A stretch of DNA of 64,000 nt from Bacteroidota bacterium (GTDB taxonomy: Bacteria > Bacteroidota > Ignavibacteria > Kapaibacteriales > UBA2268). A program made the translations under genes and the position numbers. Below the pieces are notes generated by a model. That model made no database searches, had not been told where the DNA came from, and saw only the letters and a list, made by a program, of their open reading frames with translations. Shown piece by piece: positions 52,430 through 61,404 of this stretch (positions within the stretch are counted from its first letter, which is position 1; every line of letters begins with the position of its first letter). Where the stretch lies: contig JARKQC010000360.1 of NCBI GenBank assembly GCA_029974985.1, positions 62,001 to 126,000 on the forward strand. Direction: 5' to 3'.

Positions 52430-54016
52430 ATGATTGGAATAGAAAAACTTATAACAATAAAAGAAGCAAGTGAATGGGCAACACAGCTTACTCAAAAAAC
52501 TATTACAACAGCTAATATTTCTTATCTTATTCAATATGGACGAATTAAGAAAATTGCCAATAATGGTATAACACATATTGTCTTGCAAGACCTCATAAAC
52601 TACTACAAATCTTACAACGGACAGCGTGAAAATTCTTGGAAAGACCAACTTGGCGAAGACTTGAATTGGGCTTTGTCATTTGACCAATACAAAGAAGCCG
52701 AAACGACAAAACACGTTCATCGTTTGCACCCATACAAAGGCAAATTTATTCCGCAGTTGGTTGAGTATTTTTTAGACAACCACACTGACAATTTCAAAAC
52801 AGAAACGTATTTCAAAAAAGGCGACATTGTGCTTGACCCGTTTTCGGGAAGTGGCACGACAATGGTGCAAAGTTGTGAACTTGGAATGAACACAATTGGC
52901 ATTGATGTTTCAGCGTTCAACGCTTTGATTGGAAACAGCAAAGTAACAAAATACGACTTGACAGACGTTCAAAACGAAATCAATCGCATTTCAAAAGCGT
53001 TGAAATCGTTTATTAAAAATTCGCATACAACCGAATTTGAAGCAAAATTGTTGCAAGAACTTTACGAGTTCAACAACAAATATTTTCCTGCAACCACTTA
53101 CAAATACAATTTGCGACAAGGCAAAATCAACGAAAAAGAATACGGAGCAGAAAAAGAAAAAGAATTTTTACCGACTTACGAAAAATTGGTAAAACAATAC
53201 AGTATAAAATTACGACAAGACAAAGCCGACAACTTTTTAGACAAATGGTATTCGCAACACATCAGAGAAGAAATTGAATTTGTGTTTAGCGAAATCAAAA
53301 AGATTAAAAACACAAACACAAAGAAAATTGTAAGCGTAATTTTAAGTCGTACTATTCGTAGTTGTAGAGCAACTACACACGCTGACTTAGCTACACTTGC
53401 TGAGCCAATTACAGCGACTTACTATTGTTCTAAGCACGGAAAAATGTGCAAACCACTTTTTTCTATTCTTAAATGGTGGGAAACTTACAGCAAAGACACA
53501 GTAAAGCGTTTGGCACAATTTGATAAATTGAGAACTGAAACTTATCAAATTTGTTTGACAGGCGACAGCAGAACGATTGATATTTTTGCTGAATTGAAGA
53601 AGAAAAATCCTAAATTTGCAGCATTAGCCGAAAAGAAAAAAATCAAAGGCATTTTTTCATCACCGCCTTATGTTGGTTTAATTGACTATCACGAACAACA
53701 CGCTTACGCTTACGATTTGTTTGGCTTTGAACGCAAAGACGATTTAGAAATCGGACCGCTTTTCAAAGGACAAGGAAAAGAAGCAAAACAAAGCTATATT
53801 CAAGGAGTTTCGGATGTTTTAAATAATACAAAAAAATATTTGGCTGATGACTACAATATTTTTTTAGTTGCAAACGACAAATACAATATGTATCCGACTA
53901 TTGCCGAAAATGCAGGAATGAAAATCGTTAATCAGTTCAAACGACCTGTATTAAACCGAACTGAAAAAGATAAAGGAGCGTATTCGGAAATCATTTTTCA
54001 TTTAAAAGCTAAATAA
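52430..54016 (+). CDS. Type II DNA methyltransferase with HTH-like N-terminal domain
   Basis: 528 aa. Residues ~1-65 (LITIKEASEWATQL, ISYLIQYGRIKKIANNGITH, DLINYYKSY) resemble excisionase/MerR-type helix-turn-helix domains. SAM-binding motif I is LDPFSGSGTTM (residues 136-142 for the DPFSGSG core) and the catalytic motif IV is SPPY (411-414). About 270 residues lie between them, probably including the target-recognition region. SPPY is typical of amino-methyltransferases (N4-cytosine or N6-adenine). The TdeIII-type endonuclease gene lies downstream, so this protects its sites. Codon use (many TTG, AAC, GAC) differs from the flanking genes, which favour TTA, AAT and GAT. Confidence 0.9.
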   Translation: MIGIEKLITIKEASEWATQLTQKTITTANISYLIQYGRIKKIANNGITHIVLQDLINYYKSYNGQRENSWKDQLGEDLNWALSFDQYKEAETTKHVHRLHPYKGKFIPQLVEYFLDNHTDNFKTETYFKKGDIVLDPFSGSGTTMVQSCELGMNTIGIDVSAFNALIGNSKVTKYDLTDVQNEINRISKALKSFIKNSHTTEFEAKLLQELYEFNNKYFPATTYKYNLRQGKINEKEYGAEKEKEFLPTYEKLVKQYSIKLRQDKADNFLDKWYSQHIREEIEFVFSEIKKIKNTNTKKIVSVILSRTIRSCRATTHADLATLAEPITATYYCSKHGKMCKPLFSILKWWETYSKDTVKRLAQFDKLRTETYQICLTGDSRTIDIFAELKKKNPKFAALAEKKKIKGIFSSPPYVGLIDYHEQHAYAYDLFGFERKDDLEIGPLFKGQGKEAKQSYIQGVSDVLNNTKKYLADDYNIFLVANDKYNMYPTIAENAGMKIVNQFKRPVLNRTEKDKGAYSEIIFHLKAK

Positions 54017-54018
54017 TT

Positions 54019-54207
54019 ATGGAAACAATAAATCTTGATAAAGTAATCTATCAACTTACTGTTGAAGATTTACAAACTGTTGCAGAGGACATTTTAGAAA
54101 GAGAATTAACTGAAAGCGAAATAAAATTGCTTGATGAAAAAATTGGCGACCATATAAATTGGTTTGATGCAATACATAGTGCTATGATTCATAACAACAT
54201 TAAATAA
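54019..54207 (+). CDS. Small acidic protein between methyltransferase and endonuclease genes
   Basis: 62 aa, starting 2 nt after the methyltransferase stop and ending 2 nt before the endonuclease start, so the spacing itself argues that it is translated. Sequence features: TVEDLQTVAEDILERELTES, then KIGDHINWFDAIHSAMIHNN, helical and acidic. No helix-turn-helix is evident, which speaks against a classical controller (C) protein. It might be a subunit or accessory of the R-M enzymes; not recognised. Confidence 0.7.
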   Translation: METINLDKVIYQLTVEDLQTVAEDILERELTESEIKLLDEKIGDHINWFDAIHSAMIHNNIK

Positions 54208-54209
54208 AA

Positions 54210-54992
54210 ATGGCATTAACCAAACAACAAATACAGCAAGTTGAAACAGTTTTGAAAAATAGCTTACGAAACAAATTTCAAAACTATAAACCCGAACCCG
54301 CTTCAATGCCTTTTCACACAAGACTTTTGGGAAAGGACAGAATGGCGTTGTTCTCGTTTATTCATTCGCTAAACACAAATTTCGGAACAAGTATTTTTGA
54401 ACCCGTTGCTTTGGCGTTAGCATCAACAACTTTTAAAGAAGCGAAATCACAAGCAACAGCAGGAACGCAAATCAGCGAGAAAGCACAACGAGTTATCCAA
54501 GACATTATGGACGACTTGATAGCCGCCAATTCTAAACCAAACAAGTTAGAAGAAATTGAAGCAATTAGAAAAGTTGCTCAAACTGGAAAAATAAAAACTG
54601 TGAAACCAACAAAAGTAGATATTTGGTTGCAAACCAATAGCGATAAATTTTATTTGTTTGACATCAAAACTGCAAAGCCAAACAAAGGCGGTTTCAAAGA
54701 ATTTAAGCGAACACTTTTAGAATGGACGGCCTGTATTTTGGCAGAAAATCCAAAAGCACAAATCAATACTTTAATTGCAATTCCTTATAATCCTTATGAA
54801 CCAAAACCTTATTCACGTTGGACAATGGCAGGTATGCTTGATTTAGAAAATGAATTGAAAGTAGCAGAAGAGTTTTGGGATTTTTTAGGAGGTAATGGTA
54901 CTTACAATCAACTTCTTGTTATATTTGAGAAAGTAGGAATAGAATTAAGACCAGAAATTGATGGTTATTTTATACAAAACAACATTTCTTAA
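54210..54992 (+). CDS. TdeIII-family type II restriction endonuclease
   Basis: 260 aa. The start VLKNSLRNKFQNYKPEPASM, then PFHTRLLGKDRMALFSFIHS, and the central region resemble the TdeIII endonuclease family as I remember it. A PD-(D/E)xK-like core is visible: D137 in PTKVDIW and D151-I-K153 in YLFDIKTAKPNKGG. Family members such as TdeIII are reported to recognise GGNCC (from memory). It would cut unmodified invading DNA. It ends 24 nt before the right 42-bp repeat. Composition resembles the methyltransferase gene rather than the chromosome. Confidence 0.85.
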   Translation: MALTKQQIQQVETVLKNSLRNKFQNYKPEPASMPFHTRLLGKDRMALFSFIHSLNTNFGTSIFEPVALALASTTFKEAKSQATAGTQISEKAQRVIQDIMDDLIAANSKPNKLEEIEAIRKVAQTGKIKTVKPTKVDIWLQTNSDKFYLFDIKTAKPNKGGFKEFKRTLLEWTACILAENPKAQINTLIAIPYNPYEPKPYSRWTMAGMLDLENELKVAEEFWDFLGGNGTYNQLLVIFEKVGIELRPEIDGYFIQNNIS

Positions 54993-55016
54993 ATATTTAT
55001 TTTTTATCGGTAAATT

Positions 55017-55058
55017 ATTTCTTATAACAAAGGCTGACTCTAAAATATGAATCAGCCT
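55017..55058 (+). repeat. Right 42-bp direct repeat downstream of the restriction-modification cassette
   Basis: 41 of 42 positions match 52238-52279 in the same orientation. Its hairpin (AGGCTGA/TCAGCCT) is followed by CTG and a T-run, so it may now terminate the R-M transcript. Confidence 0.92.
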
Positions 55059-55098
55059 CTGTTTTTTTATAAACAATTTTTAGAAGAAAATGTTAAAA

Positions 55099-56454
55099 CT
55101 AATTAACTCTAAATGTTAGTATATGTATAGAACCAGAAAAATCATAACTTTCGTTTATTTTTGTTGCCAAACCTCTATATGTTTTAACTATTGAGCCGCT
55201 TCTAATAACTCTTACATCGTAAGACTTCGGAACATCACCATCAAAAACATCTACATATAATTTGTACTCGCCTTTTGCCATCGTTTTTGTACTAAAAATA
55301 TTCTCAACAGCATTGCCTTCTTCCCACATCCAATCTCTATCAAGTTGAACTGCACCGTCGAGAGGTTTTTTATCACCAAAATAAACATGTAATCCATTCG
55401 GACCAACTAAGTGTAAATCAAGGTCCGTCCTGTTTGATTTAGTATTTACCCAAGTTAAAGTAGCTTGGAATTGACCAGTACCATAAGGAACTGTTGCTTT
55501 TGGCCATTCATCTGGTTTGCCCTTCTTCCAACCATCACCTGGTATGTCTCTTTCAGTATAAATTTTCCAATCTTGCATTGACCAACTATTAACAAAAGTA
55601 AATGGTTTTACATCAATTACTATAGGATTAATCAAAGTTTCTAATTCGCCGGGTAATTCAAAGAGTGTACCGGCTTTTCTTCTACTTATTACAAGTGTAT
55701 ATTTTCCTTCTGGTAAGTTGGACATATATGTTCTAATATTAGGTCTTGACAAATCAGAACCAGTTCCTACACCATAATGCGACAAATCTTTAGTATTATA
55801 CATAGGGTTCTTGAAAATTGCATCTTTTACCATAATAGTATAAAAATATTCTCTTTTGATATCAATAAATGCAATTCCACCAAAATCAATATTCTTTTGA
55901 ATTACAGTATTTTTAATAGTAGAAGCACCATCATCAAAACGAACTATAGCAAAATAACCAAGTTCGAAAATAGTAGCACCAAGTCTTTTACTATTAGCAT
56001 CAATATCGTTAAGAGGTAAAAGCACCCATTCATCATTTTTTTCATTATACCAAATAATAGTTAAACCTGCAGGAGATTCCTCCGAAGACGCAGGTAAATA
56101 AATCTGTAATGGTAAAGAAAATACAAAATTAGAAGGACCAAAACTATAAATCTTACCAACAACTTTATAGTTAGCAGGGATTGGTTTTGGTAAATCTGCA
56201 TTTTTAATATTTGGTTCTATAGAGAAAGACACCGAACCGCTTGTACCATCTTCTTTATTAGCAATAGCCGCACTTGGTACAATTATTTCAGCACCATCAT
56301 CTAATTTAAGGATACCACCATTTTGAGAATCAAATGTTTGGACAACGCCACCGCTATTTGAATCATTATCTACAATATTATCCTCAGGGCAACCCTGCAA
56401 GAATAACATCATTAGAGGTAATGATAATAAAATTATTAATTTTGTAAACTTCAT
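55099..56454 (-). CDS. Lipoprotein with ZU5-like and YfaP/DUF2135-like domains
   Basis: 451 aa. The signal sequence ends in a lipobox (MMLFLQGC, then PED). Residues ~40-175 (GGILKLDDGAEIIVPSAAIA; LTIIWYNEKNDEWVLLPL) resemble ZU5-type domains of Bacteroidota surface proteins. Residues ~335-430 (TLTWVNTKSNRTDLDLHLVG, then PNGLHVYFGDK; GEYKLYVDVFDGD) resemble YfaP/DUF2135 domains. A surface or periplasmic binding role is likely; no enzyme motif is visible. It converges on the R-M cassette. Confidence 0.78.
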   Translation of the reverse strand: MKFTKLIILLSLPLMMLFLQGCPEDNIVDNDSNSGGVVQTFDSQNGGILKLDDGAEIIVPSAAIANKEDGTSGSVSFSIEPNIKNADLPKPIPANYKVVGKIYSFGPSNFVFSLPLQIYLPASSEESPAGLTIIWYNEKNDEWVLLPLNDIDANSKRLGATIFELGYFAIVRFDDGASTIKNTVIQKNIDFGGIAFIDIKREYFYTIMVKDAIFKNPMYNTKDLSHYGVGTGSDLSRPNIRTYMSNLPEGKYTLVISRRKAGTLFELPGELETLINPIVIDVKPFTFVNSWSMQDWKIYTERDIPGDGWKKGKPDEWPKATVPYGTGQFQATLTWVNTKSNRTDLDLHLVGPNGLHVYFGDKKPLDGAVQLDRDWMWEEGNAVENIFSTKTMAKGEYKLYVDVFDGDVPKSYDVRVIRSGSIVKTYRGLATKINESYDFSGSIHILTFRVN

Positions 56455-56664
56455 AACAACAGCTCCTAAAAAATCAACAAATATTTTTTAATATTTTTTT
56501 AATAATAAAATTCTTTTACCAATATAATAATATAATTTAATAATTGCAATTTATAAATTATTATAAGTAATATTATTTTATAAATATTGAAACTTTAAAA
56601 ATATTATACTTATTTTTCGTATTTTTGTAGATTGTATAATTATTGATTTATAATTGAATTAAGT

Positions 56665-59214
56665 ATGTCGTATCCATTTAAAGAAATTGAAAGCAAATGG
56701 CAAAAATTTTGGAGTGAAAATCACACTTTCAAAGTTGAAGAAGATTATAATAAACCGAAATATTATGTGCTCGATATGTTTCCATATCCAAGTGGCACAG
56801 GTTTGCATATTGGTCATCCAGAAGGCTATACAGCAACAGATATCATAGCTCGTTATTATAAAATGAAGGGCTATAATGTGCTACACCCAATGGGTTTCGA
56901 TGCATTTGGTTTGCCTACTGAAAGGTATTCAATGACAACGGGCATTCACCCAGAAGAAGCAACAAAAGTAAATATTGATAATTTTATTAGACAACTTAAT
57001 TCGCTTGGATTTAATTACGATTGGACAAAATCAGTAAATACAACCGAACCAGAATATTATATGTGGACTCAATGGATGTTTTTGCTAATTTATAATTCTT
57101 GGTACGACCATGATTTAGAAAAAGCAAGACCAATTAGCAAACTTCCTATTCCACAAAATTTAAAAAGCGAAAAGGAAATCGAAGATTATAAAGATAGTAA
57201 GCGACTTGCCTTTATTTCTATGATACCAGTAAATTGGTGCGAAGAATTAGGTACTGTTCTTGCAAATGAAGAAGTTGATGAATGGAAGAGTAAGGGTTAT
57301 ACTGTCGAGCGTCGTCCAATGCGTCAATGGATGCTCAGAATTACAGAATATGCAGAAAGGCTTCTTAGAGATTTAGAGCTTTGCGAATGGCCCCAATCTA
57401 CACGTGATATGCAAATAAATTGGATCGGTAAAAGTGAGGGTGCCGAAGTAAACTTTCAATCAGAAAGTGGGAAAAATATTACTGTTTTCACTACTCGCCC
57501 CGATACTTTATTTGGTGCAACTTATTTAGTTCTTGCACCCGAACATAAATTAGTAAGTGAATTAACAACAGATGATTTTAAAAACAAAATTGATGATTAT
57601 ATAAAACAAGCCGCAGAAAAAAGTGATCTCGAACGCTCGGAATTAAATAAAGATAAAACAGGAAAATTTATTGGCTCGTATGCTATAAATCCCGTTAATG
57701 GAAATAAAATTCCAATTTGGATTGCTGATTACGTATTAGCTCACTATGGAACGGGTGCAATAATGGCTGTACCCGGTCATGATGAACGCGACCATGAGTT
57801 TGCTCGAAAAAATAATTTACCAATCATTCAAGTTGTTGCTCCAAATAAAAACGAAGAAATTGATATACAAAGTGCGGCATTCTGTGAAAAAACGGGTTTC
57901 GGTTATAATTCTAAAAATTCAGAAATTTCATTAAACGAATTAGAAACACCTATCGCAATTCGAACAATGATTGATTGGCTCGAAAGTAAAGGAATTGGAA
58001 AAGGTAAAATTCAATTTAAACTTCGCGATTGGTTATTTTCGAGACAAAGATATTGGGGCGAGCCAATTCCAATAATTTTCTTCGAAGATGGCACAAAACG
58101 CTGTTTAGATGAAGATGAGTTACCGCTTGTATTGCCAAAAGTTAGTGATTTTCAGCCCTCGGGAACGGGCGAATCACCACTTGCGAAAGTTGACTCTTGG
58201 ATTAATTTTATTGATAAAAAAACGGGTAAAAAAGCACGTTACGAAACAAATACAATGCCTCAGTGGGCGGGTTCTTGTTGGTATTATCTTAGATTTGTGG
58301 ATAATAAAAATTCTGAGATATTCTGTTCACTCGATAAGCAGAAATATTGGATGGAGCCGAACGGAGTTGATTTATACGTTGGCGGTTCGGAGCATGCTGT
58401 TCTTCATTTGTTATATTCTCGTTTTTGGCATAAAGTGTTATATGATTATGGATATGTAACGACAAAAGAACCATTTAAAAAATTGTTTCATCAAGGATTA
58501 ATATTAGGTGAAGATGGTGAAAAAATGTCAAAATCTCGAGGAAATGTAGTAAATCCAGATACTATTGTAAATGAATATGGCGCTGATACACTTAGACTTT
58601 ACGAAATGTTCCTTGGTCCATTAGAAGCCTCAAAACCTTGGCAGACAAAAAATATCGTTGGTGTTTATAATTTCTTAAATCGCGCTTGGAGATTGATTAC
58701 AAATGAAGATGGAAAACTTTCAGAAAAAGTTCTGGATATTCCTCTAAATGATGAGCAAGAATACGTCCTACACTCTACAATTAAGAAAATTAGTGAGGAT
58801 ATTCCTAATCTTAGCTTTAATACTGCTATTGCTCAAATGATGATTTTTATTAATGAATTTAATAAATCTGACATTAAACCTCGAAAAGCTATTGAAGATT
58901 TTGTAAAATGTTTATCGCCTTTTGCACCACATATTTGTGAAGAATTATGGCAAATTTTGGGTTATGAAAATAGTATTTATTTCGAAAAATTCCCTGAGTT
59001 TGATGAGACAAAAACTATAAAACAAACAGTAGAAATGGTTATTCAAGTAACAAGCAAAATTAGAAGTAAAATTCAAATGCCACTTGATTTATCCGAAGAA
59101 GAAGTTAAGAAAATTGCCATCGTTGACCCTCACGTGCAAAAGCATTTAGAAGGAAAACAAATTAGAAAAATAATATTTGTAAAAAATAAATTGATTAATT
59201 TTATTGCAGGTTGA
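56665..59214 (+). CDS. leuS: Leucyl-tRNA synthetase
   Basis: 849 aa. HIGH motif in YPSGTGLHIGHPEGYTATDI (near residue 43), the CP1 editing domain with FTTRPDTLFGATYLVLAPE, and KMSKS in GEKMSKSRGNVVNP (near 618). The C-terminal anticodon-binding domain ends KQIRKIIFVKNKLINFIAG. It charges tRNA-Leu and edits mischarged products. No T-box or attenuator was evident upstream (210 nt). Its stop is 1 nt before the gmd start codon. Confidence 0.96.
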   Translation: MSYPFKEIESKWQKFWSENHTFKVEEDYNKPKYYVLDMFPYPSGTGLHIGHPEGYTATDIIARYYKMKGYNVLHPMGFDAFGLPTERYSMTTGIHPEEATKVNIDNFIRQLNSLGFNYDWTKSVNTTEPEYYMWTQWMFLLIYNSWYDHDLEKARPISKLPIPQNLKSEKEIEDYKDSKRLAFISMIPVNWCEELGTVLANEEVDEWKSKGYTVERRPMRQWMLRITEYAERLLRDLELCEWPQSTRDMQINWIGKSEGAEVNFQSESGKNITVFTTRPDTLFGATYLVLAPEHKLVSELTTDDFKNKIDDYIKQAAEKSDLERSELNKDKTGKFIGSYAINPVNGNKIPIWIADYVLAHYGTGAIMAVPGHDERDHEFARKNNLPIIQVVAPNKNEEIDIQSAAFCEKTGFGYNSKNSEISLNELETPIAIRTMIDWLESKGIGKGKIQFKLRDWLFSRQRYWGEPIPIIFFEDGTKRCLDEDELPLVLPKVSDFQPSGTGESPLAKVDSWINFIDKKTGKKARYETNTMPQWAGSCWYYLRFVDNKNSEIFCSLDKQKYWMEPNGVDLYVGGSEHAVLHLLYSRFWHKVLYDYGYVTTKEPFKKLFHQGLILGEDGEKMSKSRGNVVNPDTIVNEYGADTLRLYEMFLGPLEASKPWQTKNIVGVYNFLNRAWRLITNEDGKLSEKVLDIPLNDEQEYVLHSTIKKISEDIPNLSFNTAIAQMMIFINEFNKSDIKPRKAIEDFVKCLSPFAPHICEELWQILGYENSIYFEKFPEFDETKTIKQTVEMVIQVTSKIRSKIQMPLDLSEEEVKKIAIVDPHVQKHLEGKQIRKIIFVKNKLINFIAG

Positions 59215-59215
59215 T

Positions 59216-60355
59216 ATGAAAGTTGCTTTTATTACTGGTATCACTGGGCAAGATGGTAGCTATATGGCTGAATTACTATTATCGAAAGGCTATGAAGTTC
59301 ACGGCTTAATTAGAAAAGCAAGTACTTTTAATACCAATAGAATAGACCATTTATATAATGATTCGCACAAGTCAGGTGTCAAATTATTTTTACATTATGG
59401 TGATTTAAGTGATTCTGGCGCTTTAGCAGATGCAATTTGGCGAGTAAAACCCGATGAAATATATAATTTTGGAGCTCAGAGCCACGTAAGAGCATCTTTC
59501 GATTTGCCCGAATATACTGGAAATGTATCGGGTATTGCAGTAATAAGGATACTCGATGCAATTAAACGTATTGACAAGCCCGTGAAATTTTTTCAAGCAT
59601 CGACTTCTGAATTATTTGGTAGCTCTCTCCCGCCACAAAATGAAGATACTATATTTCAACCTCGAAGCCCTTATGCAAGCGCTAAATTATTTGCATATTG
59701 GACAGTTGTTAATTATCGCGAAGCTTATAATTTATTTGCAACAAATTGTATTACTTTTAATCACGAAAGCCCTCGAAGAGGTGAAACCTTTGTTACTCGA
59801 AAGATAACACGAGCTATTTCGCGTATTTTAGCTGGCATTGATACAAATCTTTATCTTGGTAATCTCGATGCTTATCGCGACTGGGGATATGCCGCAGAAT
59901 ACATGTCAATAATTTATGATATTATGCAACTTGATAAACCTATTGATATTGTAATTGGTACGGGAGAAAGCCATACAGTTCGCGAGTTTCTCGATACCGT
60001 TTTTGAATATACGGGTATTGAAGTTGAATGGTCTGGAGCGGGTGCTGATACAATAGCAAAAGTTGTAACTTTTGATACAAAATGGAAAAATTCACTTAAA
60101 ATTGGGCAAGAAATTATTAAAATTGACCCTCGATATTATAGACCAACGGAAGTAGATCATTTAAAAGCGGATATTACTAAATTGAAAAATATTTTAGGAT
60201 ACACACCACGAGTAAAATTTAATGATTTAGTAAAAATTATGATGGATTCCGATATGATTCATAACGGTTTAGAAGCTCCTGGCGAAGGAATCAAAATTCA
60301 TAATAATCTAAATTTAGATTGGAGTCAGAATATTAATATTGCAAATCTAAGCTAA
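59216..60355 (+). CDS. gmd: GDP-mannose 4,6-dehydratase
   Basis: 379 aa from the ATG at 59216 (MKVAFITGITGQDGSYMAEL), one base after the leuS stop; an upstream start in leuS is unlikely. The motifs GITGQDGSYMAELL, ASTSELFGSSLPPQNEDTIF, the catalytic Tyr-x3-Lys in SPYASAKLFAYW, FNHESPRRGETFVTRKITRA and YRDWGYAAEYM are diagnostic. It makes GDP-4-keto-6-deoxy-mannose, the precursor of GDP-fucose. It overlaps fcl by one base. Confidence 0.95.
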   Translation: MKVAFITGITGQDGSYMAELLLSKGYEVHGLIRKASTFNTNRIDHLYNDSHKSGVKLFLHYGDLSDSGALADAIWRVKPDEIYNFGAQSHVRASFDLPEYTGNVSGIAVIRILDAIKRIDKPVKFFQASTSELFGSSLPPQNEDTIFQPRSPYASAKLFAYWTVVNYREAYNLFATNCITFNHESPRRGETFVTRKITRAISRILAGIDTNLYLGNLDAYRDWGYAAEYMSIIYDIMQLDKPIDIVIGTGESHTVREFLDTVFEYTGIEVEWSGAGADTIAKVVTFDTKWKNSLKIGQEIIKIDPRYYRPTEVDHLKADITKLKNILGYTPRVKFNDLVKIMMDSDMIHNGLEAPGEGIKIHNNLNLDWSQNINIANLS

Positions 60356-61401
60356 TGAATAAAAATGCTAAAATATATGTTGCGGGACATCGCGGCCTTG
60401 TAGGCTCGGCTATCGTAAGAGAATTAGAAAGTCGCGGATATAATAATATTCTAAAACTTACATCTACGGAGCTGGATTTACGAAATCAGATAAAAGTAGA
60501 AGAATTATTTCAGAGTGAAAAGCCCGAATACGTCATAATAGCCGCCGCAAAAGTTGGTGGAATTTTAGCAAATAACTCATATAAAGCTGAATTTATTTAT
60601 GATAATTTAGCAATTGGAATTAATATTATAAATTCTGCTTTTAATAATAATGTAAAAAAATTAATTGCACTCGGCTCATCGTGTATTTATCCCAAATTAT
60701 CACCTCAACCGATGAAAGAGGAATATTTATTAACGGGTACATTAGAGCCAACAAACGAGCCTTATGCTATTGCAAAAATTGCTACTTTAAAAATGGCAAA
60801 TTTCTATCACGAACAATATGGTTCTAATTTCTACACACTTATGCCACCAAATTTATATGGCGAAGGCGATAATTTTAATCTCGAAACATCACACGTTTTA
60901 CCCGCTTTAATAAGAAAAATTTTTCTTGCAAAGTCGCTTATGAAAAATGATTTAAATGCAATCATTGATAATCTAAAAAAATATCCCATTGGCTATGGCT
61001 TTAAAATTTCCAATAAAACAAAAGAGTCTCAAATAGTTGACTTTTTCAATCATATTGGTATTTTTGATAATAAAATTGAACTTTGGGGAACGGGCCGGGT
61101 ATTAAGAGAATTTGAGCATTCAAATGACCTTGCCAAAGCCACAGTTTATTCATTAGAAAATATTAACGCAAATCAAATTAAGGAATTTCTAAACGTCGGC
61201 TCGGGTGAGGAAATTTCTATTTATGATTTAGCTTATCTTATAAAAGAATTAATGGCTTACGAAGGCAATATTGAATTTAATAATAATACTCTATCTGGAA
61301 CTCAGCGAAAAATTCTCGATAATTCACAAGCATTAGCTCTTGGAATAAAACCGCAAATTAAATTAAGAGATGGAATAAAACAAGTAATTGATAATTTTTA
61401 A
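60355..61401 (+). CDS. fcl: GDP-L-fucose synthase
   Basis: 348 aa. Rossmann motif GHRGLVGSAIVREL, AAAKVGGILANNSYKAEF, LGSSCIYPKLSPQPMKEEYL and the catalytic YAIAKIATLKM (Y-x3-K) are typical. An insertion of about 35 residues near 215-250 (PIGYGFKISNKTKESQIVDF) makes it longer than E. coli Fcl and is seen in Bacteroidota relatives (from memory). It epimerises and reduces the Gmd product to GDP-L-fucose for surface glycans. Its start shares one base with the gmd stop. Confidence 0.94.
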   Translation: MNKNAKIYVAGHRGLVGSAIVRELESRGYNNILKLTSTELDLRNQIKVEELFQSEKPEYVIIAAAKVGGILANNSYKAEFIYDNLAIGINIINSAFNNNVKKLIALGSSCIYPKLSPQPMKEEYLLTGTLEPTNEPYAIAKIATLKMANFYHEQYGSNFYTLMPPNLYGEGDNFNLETSHVLPALIRKIFLAKSLMKNDLNAIIDNLKKYPIGYGFKISNKTKESQIVDFFNHIGIFDNKIELWGTGRVLREFEHSNDLAKATVYSLENINANQIKEFLNVGSGEEISIYDLAYLIKELMAYEGNIEFNNNTLSGTQRKILDNSQALALGIKPQIKLRDGIKQVIDNF

Positions 61402-61404
61402 AAA

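Noticed and set aside
56455-56664. T-box or leader peptide upstream of leuS
   Set aside because: Only A+T-rich sequence without a specifier-loop pattern, terminator/antiterminator pair or Leu-rich ORF.
59126-59140. parS site (CACGTG core)
   Set aside because: The CACGTG here lies within leuS and the flanks do not match the TGTTTCACGTGAAACA consensus. No other candidate was found near parAB.
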